Positions 21,801 to 29,248 of a DNA stretch of 64,000 nt are shown piece by piece (the stretch's first letter is position 1; every line of letters begins with the position of its first letter). The position numbers were made by a program, and so were the translations under genes. Under the pieces are notes generated by a model. That model was not told where the DNA came from and did no database searches. It saw only the letters and a program-made list of their open reading frames with translations. The stretch is from Cymbomonas tetramitiformis (taxonomy: Eukaryota > Chlorophyta > Pyramimonadophyceae > Pyramimonadales > Pyramimonadaceae): assembly GCA_001247695.2 (NCBI GenBank), contig LGRX02033488.1, positions 22,557 through 86,556 on the forward strand, given 5' to 3'.

Positions 21801-23933
21801 GGCCAACGCGCCAAAAGTCCCATCGGGGCCGAGGTAGACGACGAAAGCCTGCTCCTCTCTGTTTCGGAGGGTCCGCAGGTCCCGGCGAGCCCGACGTTGG
21901 CTCAAAAGGACTCCCTGTACCAGTGCCATTGCCGTGTCCTTGGACCGACTGGGGTCCGGTGACCCCGGCGAACAGCCGGTGATGACGACCTCTTCCCTGC
22001 CCTTGGTGAACCGGACCGAACCCCAGTTCTTATAATCCAGCGTAACCGGGGAAAGGTTCGCCAGCCAAGGACCCCCCAGGATGACATCCACCTTGAGGTC
22101 GAGTGGCATTACCCGAAGCTCAACCTGCTGGCCGTAAGACCCCTTCGACGTCTCAGCAAGGAGCTTGGGCCTGATGCAGGAATTAGCATCATATGTGGTG
22201 CCGTCAGCCACTCGAACCCGCATGGCTTGCTCGTGGCGCACCGGCTTGACGCCGGAGAGCCTCTGCAGTGTACTCTTTGCGATGATATTGGTGGATGCTC
22301 CCGAATCCACTAACACCTTGACTCTGACGCCCGCAATCCAGGCCCAAAACAGCAACAACGTCGGTGTGCGACTGTGCCTGTCGAAACTCCTCGGGCGCGC
22401 TCCCATCGAGGACACCGCTGCCAGGGACTCACACCAGCTCGGACTGATATCGCCGTCCTGCATTATGCAGTCCAGGCGGGTGACTGACGTTTCTGCGTCG
22501 GAGTCACAGTCCGGGAGGCAGTAAGTACACGCGTCCGCTAGCAGGCCGATGGCGACTGCTTTCTGAACTGCGCTGCGCTCTGGGAAGTCTGGGGGGGACA
22601 CCGCGACTTGGACTGACGCTGCAGCCAGTTTAGCCGCTATGTGCTTTCTGACTTGCTCGTCCCGGTGCATCAGCTCATTGTCTTGCTGAAGTTCCCTATT
22701 CTCCCTTTCCAACTCCTCCTTTACGAAGGCGTGGAAGTCCGCATGGCGTTCTGTTGAGGTAGAAGCCGGGTCCCTACCCTCCAACTCGTACCTGCGCTGC
22801 AATCGAGAGGTTCGAAGCGCCTTGTCTTCAGGAGTCAGCCATGGTCTGCGTTTCGGGCCCAAAGCCTGGCGAGCCCTGCTTCGGGTCAACCACGGCCGAC
22901 TGGGCTTTGAAGTTCTCTCTGGTGGTGAGAGTTCTTCTCCTTCGGCAGGCTTGGGTTTGGCAACGCGAACAAACCGTCCGAACTCCTGATCCAAGATGGC
23001 TTTGCGTCGGCGATTGAACTCGCGCACCCTGACGAGCCGCTTCAAGCGCTTATCTAACTCTTCTCGATTCAACTGGGGCTTACTAGTCGTGGGTCCAAGC
23101 TTCTGGCTCATCCGCCTTTGCCCTGCCCTCCAAAGCGCAAGGGACTTGACCGGCCGGACCTCCGACTCTTCCAGCTTTAGATACCTTTCTAGCGCCCTGA
23201 TGGCGGAACGCAGGCGAGCACTTGGCTGCTGGGCCTGAAAGGCTTTCCTAACTCTGGGGGGTAAACGCTGAGCTCTGAACTTCCAGTGCCCGCGAACTCT
23301 CGCAACATCCGACCCCTGGTTCTCCAGGTGCTGTTGGTAGACTGCCCGTGGCTCAACTGTGTGGCTCGACCGGTTTTTACCCCGGGTGTCCGCACCGGTG
23401 ATCCAACAGAGCAGCTCCCACGGCTCCTCGGGACGCGGAACTGAGGCGGTCGCTGGGGTTCTGGCGGACTTCCAGAAGTTTGCCTGCTCTCTTTGGACGC
23501 GCTGCTCGACCTGTTCCCGCTCAGGAGGCTCTGGGCTTTCCGTGCGGGTGGCGGCTAGCATGTCTAAACCTTCCTGCTCATACCTCTCGACTCGACTCTG
23601 GCTCTTGAGGTGGCGCCTGGCGCTGCCACTAAGGTGTCTCCCACACCTTCTCCACCTATCATGCAGCACCTGCATCGCTGTGGACGCCGGCGCGGGGCCC
23701 TTTTGTCCCCCTGACCCCGCAGTGACGGGGCCCGCGCCCTTTACTGCGGGGAGGACGCCCCGGGCTGGGGAGCGTCCTCCTGGACAAAATCCAAACCGAT
23801 GGCAGCCAAAGCTTCCTCCACCGACTCGTCCCCTATTAACGCCAGGGTGTCCTCCAGGAGGCACTTGGCCCACTCCTTCGGGCGCTGGCTCGCCTGCGGA
23901 CAGTCGCGGGCATAATGGTCCATGCTCTTGCAC
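15804..23933 (-). CDS. Gypsy pol polyprotein: PR-RT-RNaseH-adenine MTase-IN-chromodomain-C5 MTase
   Basis: The frame has 2,709 codons. Visible domains by residue are: aspartic protease near 530-630 (VLVDSGAS); RT about 1030-1216 (LRLVIDYRQIN, FVDD at 1161-1164); RNase H about 1315-1432 (QTDASG). An adenine-type methyltransferase-like domain follows at about 1630-1785 (VWCNPPYT, NPPY at 1690-1693). Integrase has the H-H-C-C finger at about 1891-1931 and catalytic D1961, D2023 and E2059. The chromodomain is at about 2286-2345 (EYLVKWTG). A cytosine-C5 methyltransferase-like domain is at about 2427-2645 (LFCGTGS, SPPCTEYS with Cys2492, IENP at 2531-2533). The first ~65 codons overlap gag in the -1 frame, so pol is probably made by -1 frameshifting from gag and the ATG at 23933 may not be a start. 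I do not recognise a classic slippery heptamer. Residues 1-520 and 640-960 are low-complexity or unrecognised. No internal stops are seen. Confidence 0.93.
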   Translation of the reverse strand: MQEHGPLCPRLSAGEPAPEGVGQVPPGGHPGVNRGRVGGGSFGCHRFGFCPGGRSPARGVLPAVKGAGPVTAGSGGQKGPAPASTAMQVLHDRWRRCGRHLSGSARRHLKSQSRVERYEQEGLDMLAATRTESPEPPEREQVEQRVQREQANFWKSARTPATASVPRPEEPWELLCWITGADTRGKNRSSHTVEPRAVYQQHLENQGSDVARVRGHWKFRAQRLPPRVRKAFQAQQPSARLRSAIRALERYLKLEESEVRPVKSLALWRAGQRRMSQKLGPTTSKPQLNREELDKRLKRLVRVREFNRRRKAILDQEFGRFVRVAKPKPAEGEELSPPERTSKPSRPWLTRSRARQALGPKRRPWLTPEDKALRTSRLQRRYELEGRDPASTSTERHADFHAFVKEELERENRELQQDNELMHRDEQVRKHIAAKLAAASVQVAVSPPDFPERSAVQKAVAIGLLADACTYCLPDCDSDAETSVTRLDCIMQDGDISPSWCESLAAVSSMGARPRSFDRHSRTPTLLLFWAWIAGVRVKVLVDSGASTNIIAKSTLQRLSGVKPVRHEQAMRVRVADGTTYDANSCIRPKLLAETSKGSYGQQVELRVMPLDLKVDVILGGPWLANLSPVTLDYKNWGSVRFTKGREEVVITGCSPGSPDPSRSKDTAMALVQGVLLSQRRARRDLRTLRNREEQAFVVYLGPDGTFGALACNKGGGDSDEDSPNDVVAGLASEPSSGSEDGEVSVRPSAAVPDGAEESEGPGGLVSDSSESGYSDVEGACHLQRVGAVVEDIRPQGFASTVDEAGDHPDPLSFFASKQEANGAFALLPPAVRRQAIEDHAAGKPPTWHAQAAAALQQGRGLVAERRPRARRKRVRWRDQVAAVGQPGAESGPSTEQPPGPKVPTVPSPQSQKSRASAPVPPPAPQTTDPPVPAAPPGTTSPPAPQTAQASPEPPEDEIDETVSPEIWQQLRDLEKEFADVICTELPESVQSREFKSGVRLRPDWNGNALHRRGYKLSQEELRQLRQQLDELLAKGYIRPSASPWGCPVLMVPKPSNPKELRLVIDYRQINEITVKDKYPLPDVQSLLDDLQGATVFSTMDALWGFWQVPMKAEDVEKTAMTTHFGAYEWLVMPMGLSNSPSTWQRMMQQYLGHLPFCRVFVDDIMIFSAEVPGKSAHEVHLDHLRQVLEACRKNSVYLKKSKVKLCKRSVRFLGHVVDRDGCRPQQDKVASVRDWPDLETVTHVRQFLGMCGFYRRYIENFADIAYPLTRLTKSGVDWTWGENEKAAFKQLKTALISSPALALPDQKGAADGSRPFFVQTDASGVALGGVLMQDQGRGLQPLAFESRQFSSAEQNYHAGERELCAIHHCTTVTWRHYLIFTSFKLMGDHKPLQWLFAPARELSRRQARWYEDLVEVGVHQMEHVPGRCLVVPDAQSRRPDYQEMSAREGLKEKGIVDRATDGPRDSAPAGKGSEEDEDPTSVLGAVDCTTDGSDGPEYSEPKGKRCEGDEDPTSVLGATFEYSDSEDESFPPTSPAPVIGELTHLNGLTWVESPALWLDAAATLAVGEKSLRDAESLAVMTRADRAREQATAEVQSHPKFPHPEAQSHPKAAGKVPEPVKPPESSSHYDQVVDRQDWKLIRERFEEIAAQYGVFDVDACCDSMGVNRQVDTYWTDCLKEKWRGKHVWCNPPYTKDSDLIERILRHFLAEWRADPENTSAMFLLPDYDAPWRRLIHPKYGLHPVKVFDTKDEKGRPNHLFESPDGGRPPLRWPVLLVWAPAASRAKPRAPPARKDSEAEPDEPLVTTGVAARARAASGPLKADEFVRALQAEYERSQYLGSLKEELIAAPHQRTDTFRMVDDMIWRVAEGRYQLVLAQDSPLRELVMREAHESPAAGHTGRDKTLDRVSRRFWWPRMSKDVTDWCKSCVVCQQTRPRNGYPDGQLNPLQVPVRLWQVVSIDFVTGLPRTERGYDAFATFTDKLSKMVHVVPMLYADSSAAQIARMYFDQVWRLHGAPMKIVCDRDSRFRDEMHLELHRLMGVQVASTTPYHPQGDGQAEHTNHTVERMLRAYVDANQHDWDLWCTPVEYAINDSRSAVTGFTPFELTYGHAPASQLDFFVEAALASRRGRAKGGRGAAVKKGTAHETARQFVRQLQLAREKLLLAQQQQIAQYDARHRSRSYAVGDEVWVDATHLTQPGDRGLHKKLLKKRLGPLRVLEVFHSDRQMALPASDRGAPSAYRLQTPKQWKVHDVFTVDRLSPVESGSRFVERAKEIPPPPLDVSGRKETHVERVERSRTRQRQGRRWTEYLVKWTGMPRSENEWKTREDLEWDGAGRPGVPNRALLEFERIEAKRVEREKLRVRKRRDESAGAVWTTLSEELKVDGAMPWVPEERFDEEVGTFARVSAQSTLPPVNGAAALEKEPVGQSRILVLFCGTGSVERQFTKQFPNSEVVAVDIQPKWGPTHCEDIMRWDYRQFRPGHFDVVWASPPCTEYSQAKTVGIRDLRAADRRVRRTLEIIRYLRPEAYFIENPRGREPHGLHTRRCMSNLPAPHLVTYCKYGTAYRKPTHIWTNVPLRTPLRVCDSDTPCEFFRQHGRHEKVAQGGRAMRAGGVFAKGMGARENLYGIPSALLKQLFHNLTLHEEVHAFLSELLVREDLSEMSVLVQSAVVESDPPEFEPEPIALAGVRAEVTIIPEGGWESDASGLSD
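15999..16655 (-). other. Cytosine-C5 DNA methyltransferase-like domain of pol
   Basis: This is a domain within pol (residues about 2427-2645). The AdoMet-binding motif I (LVLFCGTGSVERQF), motif IV with the catalytic Cys (SPPCTEYS) and motif VI (ENP, where ENV is commoner) are in the standard order and roughly standard spacing. A further conserved-looking block (YGTAYRKPTHIWTN) follows. A C-terminal tail of about 60 residues closes the protein. The order matches C5 methyltransferases of the Dcm/phage type. Whether it modifies DNA is not shown. Position after the chromodomain suggests it travels with the integrase. Confidence 0.8.
18579..19046 (-). other. N6-adenine methyltransferase-like (NPPY) domain of pol
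   Basis: This is a domain within pol (residues about 1630-1785), between RNase H and the integrase zinc finger. YGVFDVDACC, then WRGKHVWCNPPYTKD and MFLLPDYDAPWRRL, follow the pattern of phage-type Dam proteins: an acidic strand, NPPY as catalytic motif IV, then a hydrophobic strand ending LP. A classical FxGxG motif is not obvious. It is joined to flanking domains by Pro/Ser/Glu-rich linkers. DNA is the likely substrate by family, but RNA or loss of activity cannot be excluded. Confidence 0.7.
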
Positions 23934-26900
23934 AGACGGCAGCCCTCGTACTCTGGGGAGCCGAGTCGTTGCCCTGTGGGTGTCGGAGCGCCAGCGGATG
24001 TCGCCATGGCTAGCAGCTCCTCCGTGACATCTACGTGGGCCAGCAGCTGGACCGAGCGGCTCGTCTTATCCTGGCTCTGCCGCAACTCCCGCTCAGCCTC
24101 TATGGCCCAAGTCAGGAGTTCGTGGCGGCCTTTACTGGCCGTCCGGCTCAGAGTCAGAACCGAAGCGCCTTTCCTCTCGGCTATAAGGAAGACCTTCCTC
24201 CTTATCTCCGGTATCAATCCCGTAAGGAATATCTCCAGCAGCTCCTCTTCCGGCACCGGAGAGGTGAGCTCGTGGGCAGCCAGCATGCTCACGATGTCGT
24301 GAGCAAGGTGCACCCCGTCCCAGAACTCGCGGACCGTGCGAGTCTGTCTGTCCTGACTTTGACGCACGCGACGCAGGAACGGACCGATCGACGCCATTTC
24401 CCCCTTGTCGGGCATCACCAGTTGCGCCAAGGGAACCACTATGACGTCCAAGGTGAGGTTCTTACCTTCCCGAGCCTCCGTCAACACCGAGGAAAGCTCG
24501 CGGTACTCGGAGCTGAGTTTGCCGAAGCAGTGTCTGGCCACTTCTGACAGCAGGGAGTGGTCCGACAACACCTTCTCCTCACCCCCGCTCTCTAGTGGTC
24601 CCAGACGCGCCATCTCCATGGCGTAGCGCACCGGCTCCAGTTCCCGAACCTCCCTGACTTGCCGAACAAATCGGAGGAGCCGACCAAAGACGTGGGACGA
24701 CCCCTCCACCTCTGTGTGGTATTTGTCCACTGCCTTCTCCATGGCTCTGGTGGCCTCCTTGAGAGCGTGCTGCTCGTCCTTACGACTGTAATGGCTCCGG
24801 GGCTCCCTGTAACGAGAGGAAGACGAGAAGGTGAACTGGCTGTCGCCATCCCCGTCTTCGCCATCGCCGCCAGGGTCCTCGTCCGGACTCCCCGGGCCTC
24901 CCGGCCCTCCAGGGTCACCGCCCCCCGAGCCACCAGGACCACCATGACTGCCGGCACCGGGCATCTCCGAAAGCTCGTTTGGCTCCGAGTGCTCCAGTTG
25001 AGGGACCATCCCCCCCCCGTCTCCCGGTGTGTCTGCCGCCTTAGGAATCGGAGGTGGCATCACAGCCGGAAAGTGGTCGAAAGCACCGGGCCACACGTCC
25101 GCGGCGCAAAACCCACACACCGGCAGGTACACCTTTTTCATGAACGCCACCACACTTCTCTTAGCGCTCGCCTGACACGCCCACATACGCACCGGGCTCT
25201 CCTCGTGCCCGCACCCACAGCGAGCGCAGCTCTCTGCGACGGACGCCAAGGCCGTCGTGAGACTGTGAATCACCTGGGCCCCGAGGACCCTGTCCTCGTC
25301 CGAGAACTTTGTCTTCAGGCACTGCCTGATCTGGTTGGAAGGGTGTAAGCACCCGGCGACCTGACCAAGGGTGCGATACCTACGAGCAGCGTCGTAAAAC
25401 AGGCGCTGGGCATCGATCCCCGAGGTGGCATACCCGACCACGTGCTTCCGGAGGGCGTCGCAGACCTGTATAGGAAGGGAAATAAAGTCCCATGAGTGCG
25501 GTGGAGACGCTGTCACGTCCGCGCGCGACTCCTCCGGAGGGCTTTGAACGTCCCGGTTCTCGACGTCACAGGTGACGACGGAAGCCGGCTCTACCAGCTC
25601 ATGTCCCTCTCGGGAGATGGGCGTCTCCTGAACCGGACTCGACGCTGCCGCTGAGGGCCCCCGAGCGTCTGACTCCACGGGCCCTGGGGGCGAGGCCTGA
25701 ACCAGGGCGAGCCTTTGGACTTGTGACTCTATGACCGCCTGCAGCCTCTCCTCCAGCTGGGCCTCGGCTGCCGCTCGCCGCTCCTCGGCGGCTACCTGCT
25801 GAGCGACGCTCTCGTCGACAGCCAACTGCCGGGCAGTCTCCCGGGCTTCTGCGGCCAGCCGGTCTGCAGCCCAGCGCTCTTCGACAGCGCGTCGCTCGGA
25901 GACCCTGCGTTCCTCGGCAGCGCGCTGATCGGAGATCCTGCGCTCCTCGGCAGCTCTTTGACTCTCTTGGAGTTGCCGAGACAGCTGTTCCAGGCGAGCC
26001 TCGGCAGCTGCCTCCCGAGCTTGCGACTCCTTCTGCCAGGCTTCCTTCAGCTCTTGCAGGTCCTGACTGTTCCTGCTCGAAGTGGACTCCGGGGACGACG
26101 ACGTGTTCCCTGAGGAAGTCGGACCGGGGTGCGGGACCGATGGTGCTCGACTGGGCTTCCGGGTGCGAGGCACCGGGCGACTGGGGCCGCTCGGCTTAGG
26201 CGCCTGAGTCCTGGGCCTCGGACGTTCCGCGGGATGCTCTTCCTCCGATGAGGACGAGAGGGGAGCAAACCGGTTCGACCAGTTCCCACCGGGGGCTGCG
26301 GAACTCGGAGGTGCTGCACCTGACTTCCTAAGACCCCTGTGTGACTTCCGGGTGCGGCCGCTCATTCTGACGGCCGCGACGACCGCTCTCCTTACCTCCT
26401 GGAGGTCCGCCCCTTGGCGTACCAGCTCCCCTGGTCTGCCGGCGTTGATGGCAAAGACAGAGAATCTACACCTCTCAAGGGAGTTGTGAGGGTCCTCGCG
26501 CTTTTGCTGCATCAACACCCTGGACTCGGAGACTGACTGCTGGTGGATCTCCAGGCGATAAGCGCCGTCCTCGGAGAGCCCATAGTCCTTGAGCTGGAAC
26601 CACATTAGCCCTGACAGCGGGTGGTCTTTCCCCAGGCGCTTTAGGCCTCGACGGATGTCCTGCCACATAGACTCCTGGTCGGAATCCGAGCAAGAGCTGA
26701 CACCGGATGAGGTTCCCGCCTTCCTTACCGGACGGCGGGCACTCGTTCCCTGGGACGAGTCCGAGCTGACTGGGGTCGTCCTGGGGAGCCGGCGCCACTC
26801 GCGAAGACACCTCCTGCCCATCTGGGTCATCCGGTGTCTCCGGGCTCCAACCCACCAGGTGCTCCTCTCCTTGGCGAGCATCGTCTGCTGGTGCCATGCC

Positions 26901-28033
26901 ATGAAGACAGCTCCAGCTTGACGTCTGCCTCTGCGCCACAGACCCTGTGTCTGGACGACATGCTGGCGCCATGCTGCGAAAGAGGACTCGACCCGGCGCC
27001 GACTGCCTTTGTCAAACAGGCCTTGAAGTTGGGCGACCTGTTGGGTGACGTCATTCCACGCTTGGAATGCCAGGCGCTGGAGCTCGCGCTGATGCGCTGA
27101 CTGGTCCGTCCTGGCCCTCCATGCGACCCACGCAAGCCGCGCTGTTGCGCGCTGACGAGATGGCAGGGAGACTCTCGCACGTCGTTGCGCTGAATTCAGC
27201 GCCCAGGTGCTCCATTGACGGAGGGCCAATGCGAGCATGGACTGACGTCGCTCTCCTCGCCAAGCCGGATTGGGCTGGATGCGAGACTCGCGCCCCCGTG
27301 ACTGGACGACGTCTAGCTGCTCTGGGCGCCGGACATCATCAGACTCCCCTTCTGCCGGGGGACTCCAGTCACTGGCTCGGTAAACCTCAAAGCGCCCTGG
27401 GGCACTGATGAGATTCCCTTGCTCGCTCCCCACGAGGGAAGAGAGGGAGGATGCTGCCGGTCCCGACGTCGGTTCCTGACGGACGACCCTACTACTCGCA
27501 CTCCTGCTGGACGCAGGGAGTGGGGAGAAGGGAGCTGCCGAGGGGTTCAACCCCTTAGCAGAGCGGTCCGAGTCCGACCCGGAGCCGGCGCCTGCCGCCG
27601 GCGGTGCCGGAGCCTCGGGCGACGCACGCTTCCGGCGCGCCGGCTGCCGTAGCGCCGAGCTCAATGCGAGCTCGGACACTGGCTCAACCTCACTGACCCT
27701 CGCTGGTGAAGGGGTGTTTGGTGGCGAGGCCCTGGGGGGCCCACCAGACAACCCTGGAGGGGCTCTCAGGGGCGTGCGCGCCGGTGTAACCTCGAGGGTT
27801 TCACCGACGTATTGGCGCGCAAGCGCGCGCCGCACTCCCCCCCCCCTCTCACGGGAGCGCCAATCCCGGCTGTCTGACCCGCCTGCTGCGCCCCAGAACT
27901 CCCCAGAGCCTGGGCCGGCTGGCAGGTTCGCAGCGCGAGACCCCGACCGACCGGACCCCACGGCCGAGCCGGGGGCGGCGCCGGCCCGACCCCCCCCCAC
28001 GCCGGCCCGACCGACCGAGGCATTCCTCCTCAT
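23741..28033 (-). CDS. Gypsy gag polyprotein (long, with CCHC zinc knuckle)
   Basis: 1,430 codons with ATG at 28033; the usual Gypsy gag is 300-500 residues. Residues 1-250 are Gly/Ala/Pro/Ser/Arg-rich. Residues 270-415 have a repeated [L/F]xxW motif (W277, W305, W326, W355, W380, W413). Residues 660-775 are a Glu/Arg/Ala-rich predicted coiled coil. Cys/His pairs at 936-976 (CARCGCGH, then CGFC) look like an extra zinc-binding module. Residues 1010-1075 are Gly/Asp-rich. The retrotransposon gag core appears to be about 1085-1340, followed by the CCHC knuckle CRLCKSMDHYARDC at 1365-1378. The product should form the cytoplasmic particle that packages the RNA. It ends in overlap with pol, which lies in the -1 frame. 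Long N-terminal extensions of this kind are unusual and unassigned. Confidence 0.9.
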   Translation of the reverse strand: MRRNASVGRAGVGGGRAGAAPGSAVGSGRSGSRAANLPAGPGSGEFWGAAGGSDSRDWRSRERGGGVRRALARQYVGETLEVTPARTPLRAPPGLSGGPPRASPPNTPSPARVSEVEPVSELALSSALRQPARRKRASPEAPAPPAAGAGSGSDSDRSAKGLNPSAAPFSPLPASSRSASSRVVRQEPTSGPAASSLSSLVGSEQGNLISAPGRFEVYRASDWSPPAEGESDDVRRPEQLDVVQSRGRESRIQPNPAWRGERRQSMLALALRQWSTWALNSAQRRARVSLPSRQRATARLAWVAWRARTDQSAHQRELQRLAFQAWNDVTQQVAQLQGLFDKGSRRRVESSFAAWRQHVVQTQGLWRRGRRQAGAVFMAWHQQTMLAKERSTWWVGARRHRMTQMGRRCLREWRRLPRTTPVSSDSSQGTSARRPVRKAGTSSGVSSCSDSDQESMWQDIRRGLKRLGKDHPLSGLMWFQLKDYGLSEDGAYRLEIHQQSVSESRVLMQQKREDPHNSLERCRFSVFAINAGRPGELVRQGADLQEVRRAVVAAVRMSGRTRKSHRGLRKSGAAPPSSAAPGGNWSNRFAPLSSSSEEEHPAERPRPRTQAPKPSGPSRPVPRTRKPSRAPSVPHPGPTSSGNTSSSPESTSSRNSQDLQELKEAWQKESQAREAAAEARLEQLSRQLQESQRAAEERRISDQRAAEERRVSERRAVEERWAADRLAAEARETARQLAVDESVAQQVAAEERRAAAEAQLEERLQAVIESQVQRLALVQASPPGPVESDARGPSAAASSPVQETPISREGHELVEPASVVTCDVENRDVQSPPEESRADVTASPPHSWDFISLPIQVCDALRKHVVGYATSGIDAQRLFYDAARRYRTLGQVAGCLHPSNQIRQCLKTKFSDEDRVLGAQVIHSLTTALASVAESCARCGCGHEESPVRMWACQASAKRSVVAFMKKVYLPVCGFCAADVWPGAFDHFPAVMPPPIPKAADTPGDGGGMVPQLEHSEPNELSEMPGAGSHGGPGGSGGGDPGGPGGPGSPDEDPGGDGEDGDGDSQFTFSSSSRYREPRSHYSRKDEQHALKEATRAMEKAVDKYHTEVEGSSHVFGRLLRFVRQVREVRELEPVRYAMEMARLGPLESGGEEKVLSDHSLLSEVARHCFGKLSSEYRELSSVLTEAREGKNLTLDVIVVPLAQLVMPDKGEMASIGPFLRRVRQSQDRQTRTVREFWDGVHLAHDIVSMLAAHELTSPVPEEELLEIFLTGLIPEIRRKVFLIAERKGASVLTLSRTASKGRHELLTWAIEAERELRQSQDKTSRSVQLLAHVDVTEELLAMATSAGAPTPTGQRLGSPEYEGCRLCKSMDHYARDCPQASQRPKEWAKCLLEDTLALIGDESVEEALAAIGLDFVQEDAPQPGASSPQ

Positions 28034-28795
28034 CTGAATACATGGGCATAGTATGCGTGCTATGCGTGAGATTCAATCTAGCTAAAGCCGAAAGTGTACA
28101 CGACACACGTGGCAACTAGCAACCGCCGATCTAGAAATTTACCACTTGCGCCCGAGCACAAGTGGCTACACCGGCCGAAGCGCGGAGATTTCTGGAAAGG
28201 AAGATCCTAGAAAGCTAAAGCCCCATGGGGGACATCAAACGTTGCACGCCCGCAAATTAACCAATTGAAAAGCGGTTGGTATGGCAACTAGCACCCGATC
28301 CCAGGAATACGCCACTTGCGCGCGAGCACAAGTAAGCACACCGGCCGAAGCGCGGAGATTCCCGAATAGGGGGGACTAGAAGGCTAAATTAAAGGTAGGG
28401 GAATTCCCGAACCAACCCCGAATTTCAGCAAAGGCTTACGCAAAATTGAAAAATTTGCGCAGCGCTTCCGCCGCGAAGGGTCGAAATTGCCGAAAAACGG
28501 AGGCGATTCGGATTTCCCGCACCTGCGAGTCCAAAAAGCACGTATGCGTGCTATGCGTGTATGCGTGCTAGGACTAAGGCAACGCTCGCACCTTAAAAGA
28601 TTGTCGTCGAGCTAGATTTCTCCACACCGACGCGGCTCCAAGCAACCTGGAACCCTCAATCCCACACACCACCGCGCAACAAGAACGAGAGCACAGGCAT
28701 TCTCGATTTCGTAGTGCAAGTACTCGCTAACTAATCGCACAAGGCGGGGCGGGTTGATCAGAATTTGCGCAAGAAGGACAAGGAAGCTACGTGAA
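28034..28795 (-). other. Gypsy leader (5' untranslated region) with a direct repeat
   Basis: There is no long open frame. Two diverged direct copies of about 115-125 bp lie at about 28110-28228 and 28283-28397. They share GGCAACTAGCA, CCACTTGCG, GAGCACAAGT and CACCGGCCGAAGCGCGGAGA. The palindrome-rich repeat may be a packaging or translation element of the genomic RNA. Short GTATGCGTGCTATGCGTG repeats occur near 28053 and 28540-28570. Confidence 0.65.
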
Positions 28796-28813
28796 AACAC
28801 GAACTAATTACCA
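28796..28813 (-). promoter_or_regulatory. Primer-binding site
   Basis: On the minus strand, three bases after the 5' LTR, the sequence reads TGGTAATTAGTTCGTG. TGG is the expected complement of a tRNA CCA end, and the position is standard. I cannot name the matching tRNA. Confidence 0.75.
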
Positions 28814-28816
28814 TTT

Positions 28817-29243
28817 TGTAGGAGTCTACACTTGACTTCTTCTCTTCTTTACGGTTTCGGACTTATACTATTCTACACTTATTAAACGACCGCACGAGGT
28901 ATGCTTACGATTGGTCAACTATAAGACTTCGGTTTCGTAAATCTTAATAGTTATGCTTATGCTTTCAAGTGTATGCTTTCAATACACAATATACAGCGGA
29001 TACGGCTCTTACTTTTTATGTTACAATTCTCAGTTCAGTTCATCTCTCCGAAACGGGTTACTCTTAGAGTTCTTATACATTCAGGAACTCTTTCCATAAC
29101 TCAACTGTACTGAGTACTCCGTACAACAGTCTAGGCACCTCACATCAACATCATTCTGATCGGTCCTACTGTACTCCGTACTGAGTACTTCTGCGTTTTA
29201 TACTTAGCCGTTTTTCTTGCTCTTGTGCTTGCCTCCTAGCACA
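28817..29243 (-). repeat. 5' LTR (right)
   Basis: This is the 427-bp LTR that should carry the promoter for the leftward transcript. It differs from the left LTR at one position that I can find. Confidence 0.95.
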
Positions 29244-29248
29244 ATAGC
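29244..29248. repeat. Target-site duplication, right copy (ATAGC)
   Basis: Identical to 14651-14655. It marks the insertion of the Gypsy element by its integrase. Confidence 0.95.

Larger units (their letters stand above)
14656..29243 (-). mobile_element. Ty3/Gypsy (chromovirus-like) LTR retrotransposon with two methyltransferase domains
   Basis: A complete 14,588-bp element is transcribed leftwards. The order is 5' LTR (28817-29243), PBS, leader, gag, pol, 3' untranslated region, PPT and 3' LTR (14656-15082). Both LTRs are 427 bp, begin TG, end CA, and differ at only one position that I can find (CTCCTGCG against CTTCTGCG), so the insertion is recent. A 5-bp duplication flanks it. Domain order RT - RNase H - integrase - chromodomain places it in Ty3/Gypsy. 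It is more than twice the length of a usual chromovirus because of long gag and pol N-terminal extensions and two methyltransferase-like domains. Both large frames are uninterrupted, so it may be active. Confidence 0.95.

Noticed and set aside
15804..23933. The large pol frame as a host methyltransferase gene
   Set aside because: RT, RNase H, integrase, LTRs, PBS, PPT and target duplication show that it is a retrotransposon. The methyltransferase domains are parts of its polyprotein.
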